A stretch of DNA of 8,951 nucleotides, taken from contig CAZAQB010000137.1 in NCBI GenBank assembly GCA_964487155.1, positions 1-8,951 of the forward strand, in the 5' to 3' direction. Origin of the DNA: CAZAQB01 sp964487155 (GTDB lineage Bacteria; Pseudomonadota; Gammaproteobacteria; Nitrococcales; Nitrococcaceae). Both the position numbers and the translations under genes were made by a program. The number at the start of each line of letters is the position of its first letter. The stretch's first letter is position 1. This document shows, piece by piece, positions 1 through 6,814 of the stretch. Below the pieces are notes generated by a model. The model saw only the letters and a list, made by a program, of their open reading frames with translations. It did not search any database and was not told the DNA's origin.

Positions 1-49
1 GACTGAGGACTGAGGACTGAGGACTGAGGACTGAGGACTGAGGACTGAG
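1..49. repeat. Heptanucleotide tandem array (GACTGAG)7
   Basis: Seven exact head-to-tail copies of GACTGAG fill the left edge of the window, so the array probably continues beyond it. The period of 7 is not a codon multiple and no reading frame of note uses it. Three copies of the reverse complement (CTCAGTC) follow at 94-121, so the tract can fold back on itself. Function is unknown. Such arrays arise by slippage and can vary in copy number between strains. Confidence 0.95.
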
Positions 50-93
50 CAGAGCCTGGCGCCACCCCGGCGCCTGTCAAGCCCCCTCTTCCA

Positions 94-121
94 CTCAGTC
101 CTCAGTCCTTTACACTCAGTC
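94..121. repeat. Inverted copies of the heptamer (CTCAGTC x3)
   Basis: CTCAGTC occurs at 94-100, 101-107 and 115-121 and is the exact reverse complement of the GACTGAG unit at 1-49. The adjacent pair 94-107 could form a 14-bp stem with 36-49. Between the arms lies a smaller hairpin, GGCGCC at 58-63 and 69-74 with a 5-base loop. The whole 1-121 segment is thus a nested inverted repeat upstream of the TonB receptor gene. No run of T follows, so it is not an obvious intrinsic terminator. Confidence 0.85.
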
Positions 122-191
122 CTTCTCCCAGAGCCCGCCCCGAGGCCTCCACAACCAAGCACCGTGGAGCCCAGCCCGGCTGCCCCCCTGG

Positions 192-202
192 GACAATTTG
201 TC
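192..202. promoter_or_regulatory. GACAA-T-TTGTC palindrome, candidate regulator site
   Basis: A perfect 5-1-5 inverted repeat lies about 70 bases ahead of the TonB receptor start codon. The half-sites match the core of the E. coli CusR box (GACAA, two bases, TTGTC), but the spacer here is one base instead of two and the outer A/T-rich flanks are missing. An OmpR-family regulator is encoded further down this window, which makes the resemblance worth noting. No convincing -35/-10 pair could be placed around it, so its role as an operator is inference only. Confidence 0.35.
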
Positions 203-273
203 GCATTCTCACGGCCTTGGATGCGCTCTAGAGTCCCAGGCCTTGTGACGATTGCGGACCGAGGGGGTGCGCT

Positions 274-2427
274 ATGAAGCGCAGGGTTGCGTCGTGCTTG
301 ATCACATCGGGGGTGCTGCTGGGTTATGCCGCCAGCGCCGGAGCCCAGGGATCGGAGTGGCTCGCCCAGGGGGAGCTGCTGCTGGATCCCATCGAGGTGG
401 CGGCGGACCGGCCTGGCTCGCTCACCCAGCCGGATGCCGAGGCCGCCCGCGAGGCCCTGCGGCAGGTGCCGGGCAACACCTCCCTGATCACCACCGAAGA
501 TGTCCGCAAGGGACGGGTGGGCAGCATCGAGGACATCCTCGACCGCTCCCCCAGCGTCTACATCCAGAGCCGCTTCGGCGGCAGCGAGCAACGGCTTTCC
601 ATCCGCGGCTCGGGCCTCACCCAGACCTTCGAGAGCCGCGGTGTGCGGCTGCTGCGCAACGGCCTGCCCCTGAACGAGGCCGACGGCTTCACCCGCAACC
701 AGCTGGTGGACCCGCTGATCATCCAGCACGCCGAGGTCTACCCCGGGGCCAACGCCCTCACCTACGGCGCCGCCACCCTGGGCGGGGCCATCAACCTGGT
801 GACCCCCACCGGCTACACCGCGGACCGCTTCACCGCCCACCTGGAGGGCGGCTCCGATGCCTGGTTCCGGGGGCAGGCGGCGGCCGGCGGCGTATGGGAG
901 GGCACCGGCCTGGATGGCTACGCCTCGCTCTCCGGGTTGCACCAGAACGGCTTCCGGGACGCCAACGACGCCGAGGACACGATCCAGTTCTACACCAACG
1001 TGGGCTACCGGGCTTCGGAACGCCAGGAGCATCGCCTGCACTTCACCTACTTCGAGCAGGATCTGGAGCTGCCGGGCTCGCTGACCAAGGATCAGGTCGA
1101 CGACGATCCGGAGCAGCCCAACACACTGTGGCAAAGCGCCCCCGCGGTGCGCGACTTCGAGCCACTGCTGAGGGTGGACTGGCAGAGCGCCTTCGGCCTG
1201 GGGGCGGACACCGAGCTGGATCTGGGCGCCTCCTGGCAGTACCTGGACATGTTCCACATCCTGCCCTCCTTCCAGTTCGCCCCCGGGGCGCCCCGGAGTC
1301 AGATCCTGGACCTGGAGCGCCACGACCTGTCTTTCAATACCCGGGTGCAGACCCTGCAGCAGGCCTTCGGACTCGACCAGGAGATCACCGCCGGCAGCCG
1401 GCTCGCCTACGGCGACGGCGAGACCGACTTCCTGATCTCCCCCGCCAACTCCAAGGCCCGCGGCCCCAAGGCACGGGTCGAGGAGGGCGAGGCCTGGACC
1501 CTGGAGCTGTTCGCGGAGGACCGCATCGCCCTGCGCCCGGATCTGCACCTGGTGCTGGGTGCCCAGTGGGCCTACGCCCGCCGCGAGGCCCGCACCCGCC
1601 AGCTGGATCCCACCGAGCCCCTCGGTGGCGGCTTCAACGGCGAGGACGACTACAGCCAGTTCAACCCCAAGCTGGGCTTCACCTGGCAGGCGATCCCCGA
1701 GGCGCAGCTGTTCGGCAATTTCAGCCGCAGCTTCGAGCCGCCCACCATCATCGAACTGGCGGACGTCCAGGGCACCGACACCCTGGACGCCCAGCGGGCC
1801 TGGACGGTGGAGCTGGGCAGCCGCGGCCGCTCGGGCCGTCTGGGCTGGCAGCTGGCGGGCTACTACGCCTGGGTGGATGACGAGATCCTGATCGTGGAGT
1901 CACCCCCGGGCAGCGGCGAGTTCGCGGTGAGCAACGCCGACGACACCGTGCATGCCGGCATCGAGCTGGGCCTGGACTACACCCAGCCGCTGGGGCTGCT
2001 GGGCGCCGACCGGCTCGACGCCCGGGTCAACTACACCTTCAACGCCTTCCGCTTCGACGACGATCCCAGCTTCGGCGACAACGACCTGCCGGGCATCCCG
2101 GAGCACGTGCTGCGCGCCGAGCTGGCCTACCGGCACGCCAGCGGCTTCTACCTGGCGCCCAACATCGACGTGGCCGCCGGCGACGCCTTCGTGGACTTCG
2201 CCAACACCTTGGAGAACGACAGCTACGCCATCGTCAACCTGCGGGCGGGCTACGACCACCCCGCCGGATGGTCGCTGTTTCTGGAGGCCGAGAACCTTGC
2301 CGACAAGAACTATGCCTCCCACACCAGCGTGATCGCCGATGCCAGCGCCAGCTTCGGGCCACCAGCGGTGTTCAACCCGGGCCGGCCCCGCTCCTTCTTC
2401 GGCGGCGTGGAATACCGCTTTCGCTGA
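274..2427 (+). CDS. TonB-dependent outer-membrane receptor, probably copper-linked
   Basis: This 717-residue protein is an outer-membrane active transporter driven by TonB/ExbB/ExbD. Residues 1-24 form a signal peptide with likely cleavage after ASAGA. A TonB-box-like segment DPIEVAA lies at about 38-44. The plug domain covers roughly residues 55-170 and contains the SIRGSG motif, the RNGLPLNEADGF segment and a YGAATLGGAINLVT stretch typical of plug ends. The rest has the alternating aromatic strands of a 22-stranded barrel and ends in EYRFR. The start is supported by GAGGGGG at 261-267, six bases ahead of ATG. There is no N-terminal signalling (STN) domain and no sigma/anti-sigma pair nearby. 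The plug resembles FecA-type siderophore receptors, so sequence alone does not give the ligand. The copper assignment rests on the YcnI and CopCD genes directly downstream. Confidence 0.93.
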   Translation: MKRRVASCLITSGVLLGYAASAGAQGSEWLAQGELLLDPIEVAADRPGSLTQPDAEAAREALRQVPGNTSLITTEDVRKGRVGSIEDILDRSPSVYIQSRFGGSEQRLSIRGSGLTQTFESRGVRLLRNGLPLNEADGFTRNQLVDPLIIQHAEVYPGANALTYGAATLGGAINLVTPTGYTADRFTAHLEGGSDAWFRGQAAAGGVWEGTGLDGYASLSGLHQNGFRDANDAEDTIQFYTNVGYRASERQEHRLHFTYFEQDLELPGSLTKDQVDDDPEQPNTLWQSAPAVRDFEPLLRVDWQSAFGLGADTELDLGASWQYLDMFHILPSFQFAPGAPRSQILDLERHDLSFNTRVQTLQQAFGLDQEITAGSRLAYGDGETDFLISPANSKARGPKARVEEGEAWTLELFAEDRIALRPDLHLVLGAQWAYARREARTRQLDPTEPLGGGFNGEDDYSQFNPKLGFTWQAIPEAQLFGNFSRSFEPPTIIELADVQGTDTLDAQRAWTVELGSRGRSGRLGWQLAGYYAWVDDEILIVESPPGSGEFAVSNADDTVHAGIELGLDYTQPLGLLGADRLDARVNYTFNAFRFDDDPSFGDNDLPGIPEHVLRAELAYRHASGFYLAPNIDVAAGDAFVDFANTLENDSYAIVNLRAGYDHPAGWSLFLEAENLADKNYASHTSVIADASASFGPPAVFNPGRPRSFFGGVEYRFR

Positions 2428-2439
2428 TCCGTGGGAGCC

Positions 2440-2470
2440 GGGACGGGCCTGCCGACGGCAAGCCCGTCCC
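2440..2470 (+). other. Intercistronic stem-loop between receptor and ycnI
   Basis: A perfect 9-bp arm (GGGACGGGC at 2440-2448, GCCCGTCCC at 2462-2470) encloses a second short stem (TGCC/GGCA). It starts 13 bases after the receptor stop codon. No T-run follows, so it is not a standard intrinsic terminator. It could protect the receptor mRNA from 3' decay, or set a lower level for the downstream genes. Confidence 0.6.
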
Positions 2471-2505
2471 GCCTTGCCGCCTCACCAAAACCAGGAGTCA
2501 ATCCC

Positions 2506-3042
2506 ATGCCCAGATCGGCTGCCGCCCGCAACGTCGTGACCGCCCTGCTCCTCCTGAGCGCCACGGGAGCGGCCAGCGCCCACGTCACCGCCGACCCCAA
2601 CCAGGCCGACGCTGGATGGTATTTCCGCACCGCCCTTCGGGTTCCCCACGGCTGCGAGGGTTCGGCCACGGTGGCGGTGCGGGTGAAGATTCCCGCGGGC
2701 GTGATCTCGCTGAAACCCCAGATGAAGCCCGGCTGGACCATCAGCCTCAAGACCCGCACCCTGGACGAGCCCCTGGACGCCGGCAAGGGCCGCACCGTCA
2801 CCGAGGTCGTGGACGAGGTCGCCTGGCGCGGCGGCCCCCTGCCCGATGCGTATTTCGACGAGTTCGGCCTGAACATGAAGCTGCCGGAACGGCCCGGCGA
2901 GACCCTGTACTTCCCGGTCGTGCAGGAATGCGAGGCGGGCGTGCACCGCTGGATCGAAATCCCCGCCGAGGGCGAGTCCTGGGGCGACCTGGACGAGCCC
3001 GCCCCGTTCGTGCGCCTGCGGGAGGGCGAGCGCAACCGCTGA
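2506..3042 (+). CDS. ycnI: YcnI/DUF1775-family secreted copper-binding protein
   Basis: This 178-residue exported protein has a signal peptide at 1-25 (cleavage after AASA) that leaves His26 as the mature N-terminus. The YcnI family is known to bind Cu(II) through its N-terminal histidine in a one-histidine brace, with a conserved tryptophan near the site. Visible family features are HVTADPNQADAGWYFRTALR at 26-45, RVPHGC at 45-50, Trp107 followed by GGPLPD, and the segment DEFGLNMKLPE. Cys50 and Cys142 may form a disulfide. No C-terminal membrane anchor is seen, unlike many Gram-positive YcnI proteins, so it should be soluble in the periplasm. The start is fixed by AGGAG at 2493-2497, eight bases ahead of ATG; a longer in-frame start at 2431 would put a non-signal extension ahead of the signal peptide. 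It probably acts with the CopCD-type gene that follows. Confidence 0.88.
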   Translation: MPRSAAARNVVTALLLLSATGAASAHVTADPNQADAGWYFRTALRVPHGCEGSATVAVRVKIPAGVISLKPQMKPGWTISLKTRTLDEPLDAGKGRTVTEVVDEVAWRGGPLPDAYFDEFGLNMKLPERPGETLYFPVVQECEAGVHRWIEIPAEGESWGDLDEPAPFVRLREGERNR

Positions 3043-3096
3043 GCGTCGCCTGGCGCCCGCCGTCTGGGCTGCGCGCAGGCCGATATAGACTCAGAC

Positions 3097-3184
3097 GCCG
3101 GATGCGGCGCTGCGCGCCTTATCCGGCCTACGCCCTTCGCCACGCCAAGGCCCGCGTAGGCCGGATAAGCGGAGCGCATCCGGC
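3097..3184. repeat. REP-like inverted pair (REPIN/BIME-type element)
   Basis: Two near-identical arms face each other across about 22 bases. The left arm (3097-3132) begins GCCGGATGCG and ends CTTATCCGGCCTACG; the right arm (3155-3184) is its reverse complement apart from a shorter middle. The arms strongly resemble enterobacterial REP sequences (GCCGGATG...CTTATCCGGCCTAC). REP pairs of this type are spread by RAYT (Y1-type) transposases acting in trans; none is encoded in the window. The element lies between the ycnI-like and ycnJ-like genes and would form a long hairpin in a joint transcript. Confidence 0.85.
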
Positions 3185-3227
3185 GAACTCCACCGCCGCC
3201 GCGCCGGCACGGCCACCTCGAGTGCGA

Positions 3228-3284
3228 CGATGCAACCACAATGAGCGCCCGAAAGGGCGGCATCGAGGCACCCGCCGCGGTGCC
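3228..3284 (+). promoter_or_regulatory. Structured leader ahead of the CopCD gene
   Basis: Two adjacent predicted RNA hairpins lie just before the CopCD start. The first has an outer 6-bp stem (CGATGC 3228-3233, GCATCG 3260-3265), an asymmetric 12-base internal loop and an inner 5-bp stem closed by a GAAA tetraloop (CGCCC 3246-3250, GGGCG 3255-3259). The second is GGCACC (3267-3272) with GGTGCC (3279-3284) and a 6-base loop. It ends 21 bases before ATG, and no clear Shine-Dalgarno sequence sits in that gap. I do not recognise it as a known riboswitch. In GC-rich DNA such pairings can arise by chance. Confidence 0.35.
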
Positions 3285-3305
3285 GTATCCCAGCGCAAAC
3301 CGGCC

Positions 3306-4919
3306 ATGACCGGTCGGTGGCTTGTCCTGCTGCTGGGGCTCCTTGGCATCGCCGACGCCGGCGCCCACGCGGTGCTGCTGGCCACAGAGCCGGCCGATGG
3401 CGCCACCCTCCAGCAGGCTCCAACGGCGGTGGTGCTGGAATTCAGCGAGCCGGTGGCGCCGGTGTTCGTCCGGCTCATCGCAGCGCAGGGCCAGGCTGCG
3501 GCGGATGCCGATACCCTCACCACCGCCGGCCCGGAGCTGCGCCTGGCCCTGCCCCGGGACCTGCCCCGGGGCGCCTACCTGGTCTCCTACCGGGTGATCT
3601 CCGCCGACTCCCACCCGGTAGGGGGTTCTTTCGGGTTCGCCGTCGGCGCCGGCCACGAGGCGCCGGCGGCGGAGCCGGCGGCCGGCGAGGACACCGCCTG
3701 GACCGCGGCCCGGGTGCTGCTGGCGCTGGTGCGCGACCTGGGGCTCATGCTGGCGGCCGGGGGCGTGCTGTTCTGGGCCCTGGTACTGCGGGGCACACCG
3801 CCCCCGGCGGGCTTTCGCGCCCTGACCCTGGGCAGCGGGGCCGTGGCCGTGGCCGCCGCACTGGCGGGAATCGGCGCCCAGGGTGGGCTGCTGAGCCTTG
3901 GCGGCGCCGCCGCCCTGCTGGACCCGGCCACCTGGCGCCTGGGCGCCTCCACCTCGGTGGGCCCGGCTGCCGGGGTGATGACCGCCGCCCTGGCGCTGGC
4001 CCTGCTGGGGGCCCGATCCGCCCGGTCCCTGGGACGATGGGCCGGCGGCCTCGCCGCGGTCGCCGCCACCGCCAGCCTCGGCCTCAGCGGCCACAGCGCC
4101 GGCCTGGGGGAAACCGCGCCGCTGCTGCTGGCCGTCCACGGCACCGCCGCGGCCTTCTGGCTTGGCGCGCTGTGGCCCCTGCACCGGGTGCTGCAGACCC
4201 GATCGCCGGCCGAGGCCCTGACAATTGTGCGGCGGTTCTCCACCATCGCCGTGCCCGCCGTGGGGCTGCTGGTAGCCGCCGGGCTAACCCTGGCGGTTCA
4301 GCAGATTCCAAGCCTGTCCGATCTGGCAGGCAGCGCGTACGGCGGCATCCTGCTGCTGAAGCTCGCCCTGGTGGCGCTGCTGCTGGCGCTGGCCGTAGTC
4401 AACCGGCAACGCCTGACCCCCGCCCTGGCCGCGACCCCAGGCCCCGCCGCCCAGACCCTGGCCCGCAACATCCGCCGGGAGATGGCACTGGCCGGCCTGA
4501 TCCTGGCGGCCACAGCGGTGCTTGCCCACACCCCACCGCCCCGGCCGGCCGCCGGCCACCAAGACCACGGCACAGCCCACGGGCCCGCTGTCGAAGTCCA
4601 GCGGGTCGTCGCCGAGCGCCGCGGCCAGCGCCTGATCCTGGAGCTCACGCCCGGGCGGGTGGGCGAGAACACCCTCAACATCCGCCTGTCGGACACTGCG
4701 GGCCGCCTCCTGGACCCACTGGAGCTGGAGCTCGCCTTCTCCCTGCCCGAGGCCGGCATCGAACCCCTGCAGCGACCCCCCCGACGCACCGGTGAGGGCC
4801 GCTATGTCCTGGAGTCGCTACACCTGCCGCTGCCCGGCCGCTGGCAGATCCGGGCGGAGGCGCTGATCAACGACTTCGAGAAGACGGTGTTCGTCACGGA
4901 GATCGAGATCACCCGATGA
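3306..4919 (+). CDS. ycnJ: CopC-CopD-YtkA fusion, YcnJ-type copper transporter
   Basis: This 537-residue inner-membrane protein matches the three-part layout and approximate size of Bacillus YcnJ, a copper importer. A signal peptide (1-20, ending ADAGA) leaves His21 as the first mature residue. The CopC domain (about 21-125) carries the Cu(II) ligands His21, Asp101 and His103 (in SADSHPVGG), equivalent to His1/Asp/His of CopC. It has no methionine, so the Cu(I) site of some CopC proteins is absent. The CopD part (about 130-408) has eight predicted membrane helices, with SGHSAG and VHGTAAAFWLGALW typical of the family. A His-bearing linker (His408, 418, 421, 425) leads to a periplasmic beta-sandwich (about 428-537) of YtkA/FixH type. 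ATG 3306 is chosen because the signal peptide starts there, although no good ribosome site is visible. It is likely the membrane partner of the ycnI-like product. Confidence 0.88.
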   Translation: MTGRWLVLLLGLLGIADAGAHAVLLATEPADGATLQQAPTAVVLEFSEPVAPVFVRLIAAQGQAAADADTLTTAGPELRLALPRDLPRGAYLVSYRVISADSHPVGGSFGFAVGAGHEAPAAEPAAGEDTAWTAARVLLALVRDLGLMLAAGGVLFWALVLRGTPPPAGFRALTLGSGAVAVAAALAGIGAQGGLLSLGGAAALLDPATWRLGASTSVGPAAGVMTAALALALLGARSARSLGRWAGGLAAVAATASLGLSGHSAGLGETAPLLLAVHGTAAAFWLGALWPLHRVLQTRSPAEALTIVRRFSTIAVPAVGLLVAAGLTLAVQQIPSLSDLAGSAYGGILLLKLALVALLLALAVVNRQRLTPALAATPGPAAQTLARNIRREMALAGLILAATAVLAHTPPPRPAAGHQDHGTAHGPAVEVQRVVAERRGQRLILELTPGRVGENTLNIRLSDTAGRLLDPLELELAFSLPEAGIEPLQRPPRRTGEGRYVLESLHLPLPGRWQIRAEALINDFEKTVFVTEIEITR

Positions 4920-4938
4920 TGCGCTGCCGGGCGCGCGT

Positions 4939-4963
4939 GCAGTCCGCTCCCAGGAGCGGCTGC
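4939..4963 (+). terminator. Stem-loop after the CopCD gene, possible terminator
   Basis: CCGCTCC (4944-4950) and GGAGCGG (4953-4959) pair across two bases, flanked by GCAG/CTGC with one bulged T. A perfect 12-bp palindrome (4972-4983) follows. The hairpin begins 20 bases after the CopCD stop codon and may end the copper transcript. There is no T-run, so intrinsic termination is doubtful; mRNA 3'-end protection is the alternative. Confidence 0.35.
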
Positions 4964-4984
4964 GGCGCGTTCGACGGCCGTCGG

Positions 4985-5014
4985 CGGACGACAGCTTTCG
5001 ATCACGCATATACT
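4985..5014 (+). promoter_or_regulatory. Candidate sigma-70 promoter for the two-component genes
   Basis: TATACT at 5009-5014 is one base from the -10 consensus and stands out in this GC-rich DNA. The best -35 at suitable distance is a weak CGGACG (4985-4990) with an 18-base spacer. The predicted start of transcription, about 7 bases after the -10, falls at or next to the left end of the miniature element at 5022, so a transcript from here would carry that element as its 5' leader. Confidence 0.35.
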
Positions 5015-5021
5015 CCCGGGC

Positions 5022-5190
5022 CTAGCAGCCTGTCGGACTTAGGTGCCCGTCGCGAGCCGAGTGGGAGAGCGAGGTCAGTTTTTCGATCGTTTGAGGAGAA
5101 TAGCCGTAGCTATTTGACGAAAAGGATCGGAAAAATGGGCCGCTATCCCACCGGCGCAGTAGGAGCAGCCTAAGTCCGACAGGCTGCTAG
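5022..5190. mobile_element. Palindromic miniature element (MITE-like) with 22-bp inverted ends
   Basis: The ends, 5022-5043 and 5169-5190, are perfect 22-base inverted repeats (CTAGCAGCCTGTCGGACTTA and two more bases). The outermost CTAG is itself palindromic and may be a 4-bp target duplication; IS5-type elements duplicate a similar YTAR site. If so, the element proper is 5026-5186. No protein is encoded. The interior is also an imperfect palindrome: GTGGGAnAGCG, TTTTT, CGATC and AATAGC recur in inverted order around a CGTA centre at 5105-5108 (AATAGC 5099-5104, GCTATT 5109-5114). The whole element could therefore fold into one long hairpin. It depends on a transposase not present here; the parent family is unknown. 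It lies 28 bases ahead of the histidine kinase start codon. Confidence 0.75.
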
Positions 5191-5218
5191 CCACGGTGCA
5201 TTAGGCGAGGCTCCGGTC

Positions 5219-6814
5219 ATGACGGACCAGAAGACCATTTCTATTCGCTGGCGCGTGTATCTGGCGCTGGGCCTGATCACCACTTTCCTGCTGCTGATGG
5301 CCGTTCTCGGCGCATCCAGCATGACCCAGGCGTCGTATCTGCTCGCCCGAGCCAGCAAGTCGCAGGCGCAGTTGGAACAGCTTGCCCAGCTGTCCCGGGA
5401 CATAAATGGCCACCTGGTTCAGCAGGTCAATGCGCTGCTTCAAGGCGAGTCGACCCAGGCCTTGGCCACCTCCCGGCAGCGTATCGAACGGCAGTTCCAG
5501 GAGATGGAAAACCTCATCCACGAGGAGATTGCGTTAGTCCAGGACGCGGCGGAAAAAGCCGAGGAGGAAACCGAGTTGCTGCGCCTGGCGCGGATTCGCC
5601 GACAGATGGAACAGCTCTTTGACTCCAACAATCCCGTGGAACCGCCGCAGGCCGAGCCGGATCGAGCGGCGAGCACCCGGGAGCGGATCCCGCAATTCAT
5701 CGACCTGGTGGAGCAGGATCTGCAACCCCTCATCAGGGAAGCCATTGCTGACGAGCACGACGAAATCTCAGCCGTGGAGAGCACCATGGCGAGGCTGCGT
5801 ACCCGGCTGATCTCGCTGGGCGCCTTTCTAGGACTGGGCAGCCTCGCCGTGGCGTTGCTGGCATCCTGGCAGATCTCGCGCTCCTTGACCCGACCCATCG
5901 GCGCCCTGATGGAGGCCGCCGGGTCGCTGGCAGCCGGCCATCTGGACCGGCGGCTGCCTCCCCTGCGCCGTGACGAACTGGGCCAGCTCGCTGAGCATTT
6001 CAACCAGATGGCAGCACAGCTGGAACGCCAGCGTCTCGAAATGGAGCAACTCAACTCAGAGCTGGAACAGCGGGTTGCCGAGCGAACCGCCTCCCTGCAC
6101 CGCTCCAACGCCCGCCTGAGCGCCATCGACGAGAGCCGCAGGCGGTTCTTAGCCAACGTAAGCCATGAGTTGCGCACTCCGCTCACGGCAATTCTCGGGG
6201 AGTTGGAGTTGAGCCTGCAGGATCTGGACGGCCGGGACTCCGAATTGGCCCAGTCCTTGCGTCGAATCAATGCGAACGGCGGTTATCTGCGGCGTCGGGT
6301 GCAGGATCTCCTGCTGCTGGCCCGCTCCGAGGAAGGTGTTCTGGAGCTGCAGCGACAGCCGGTGGACCTGGTGGCACTCCTGCGCGACGTCCAACAGCAG
6401 ACGCGGGGCCTGGCGGACGTGGAGGGCATCACCCTGCGGCAACGCCTTGGCGTGCCCACGGCCTGGGCAGAGGCTGATCCGAGCTGGATGGGCCAATGCC
6501 TGATGGGTCTGGTGGACAACGCCGTGAAATTTTCGATGACGGGTGGCGAAGTGACTGTGGATCTGATGGCGGAGGCGTGCTGGTGGCGTATCGACGTTCA
6601 TGACCAGGGGCCGGGAATCGAGCAGCAGGTCTTGCCCAGCATTTTCGACCGCTACTTCCGCAGCGTGACCGAGCACGGTCGAGACGGCGCCGGGCTGGGG
6701 CTCGCCATTGCCCAATGGATTGTTCGGGAGCACGGGGGCTGGATCGAGGCCCACAATACCCACAGCGGCGCCTGCATCAGGCTGAGACTGCCGCGGGCCG
6801 GGGGCCATTCTTGA
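5219..6814 (+). CDS. Membrane sensor histidine kinase
   Basis: This 531-residue inner-membrane kinase autophosphorylates on histidine and passes the phosphate to the regulator encoded next. In order it has a first membrane helix (about 12-35), a periplasmic sensor of about 160 residues (36-196), a second helix (about 197-218), a HAMP domain (about 218-272), a coiled coil with ELEQRVAERTASL, the HisKA domain with His316 in NVSHELRTPL, and the ATPase domain with Asn434 (N box DNAVKFS), DQGPGI at 462-467 (G1) and GAGLGLA from 490 (G2). All catalytic motifs are intact. The sensor is helical, rich in Glu, Gln and Arg, and lacks the Met/His/Cys clusters expected of a direct copper site, so its signal is unknown. 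A GGCGAGG about nine bases before ATG fits as ribosome site. The miniature element at 5022-5190 occupies most of its leader. Confidence 0.93.
   Translation: MTDQKTISIRWRVYLALGLITTFLLLMAVLGASSMTQASYLLARASKSQAQLEQLAQLSRDINGHLVQQVNALLQGESTQALATSRQRIERQFQEMENLIHEEIALVQDAAEKAEEETELLRLARIRRQMEQLFDSNNPVEPPQAEPDRAASTRERIPQFIDLVEQDLQPLIREAIADEHDEISAVESTMARLRTRLISLGAFLGLGSLAVALLASWQISRSLTRPIGALMEAAGSLAAGHLDRRLPPLRRDELGQLAEHFNQMAAQLERQRLEMEQLNSELEQRVAERTASLHRSNARLSAIDESRRRFLANVSHELRTPLTAILGELELSLQDLDGRDSELAQSLRRINANGGYLRRRVQDLLLLARSEEGVLELQRQPVDLVALLRDVQQQTRGLADVEGITLRQRLGVPTAWAEADPSWMGQCLMGLVDNAVKFSMTGGEVTVDLMAEACWWRIDVHDQGPGIEQQVLPSIFDRYFRSVTEHGRDGAGLGLAIAQWIVREHGGWIEAHNTHSGACIRLRLPRAGGHS

Noticed and set aside
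1..121. CRISPR array
   Set aside because: Units are 7 bases long, have no spacers, and no cas genes are near.
274..460. FecA-type signalling domain on the receptor
   Set aside because: Only about 30 residues separate the signal peptide from the plug, too few for an STN domain, and there are no sigma/anti-sigma genes.
252..1880. Plus-strand frame of 542 codons overlapping the receptor
   Set aside because: It is an Arg/Pro/Gly-rich shifted reading of the receptor gene with no domain or ribosome site.
2310..4184. Long minus-strand frame of 624 codons
   Set aside because: It is antisense to the YcnI and CopCD genes, crosses both hairpins and the REP pair, and its low-complexity Gly/Arg/Gln protein matches nothing. 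Long open antisense frames are usual in GC-rich DNA.
5080..5170. Promoter carried by the miniature element (TTGACG at 5114-5119)
   Set aside because: A good -35-like hexamer is present, but no -10 lies at 16-18 bases from it.
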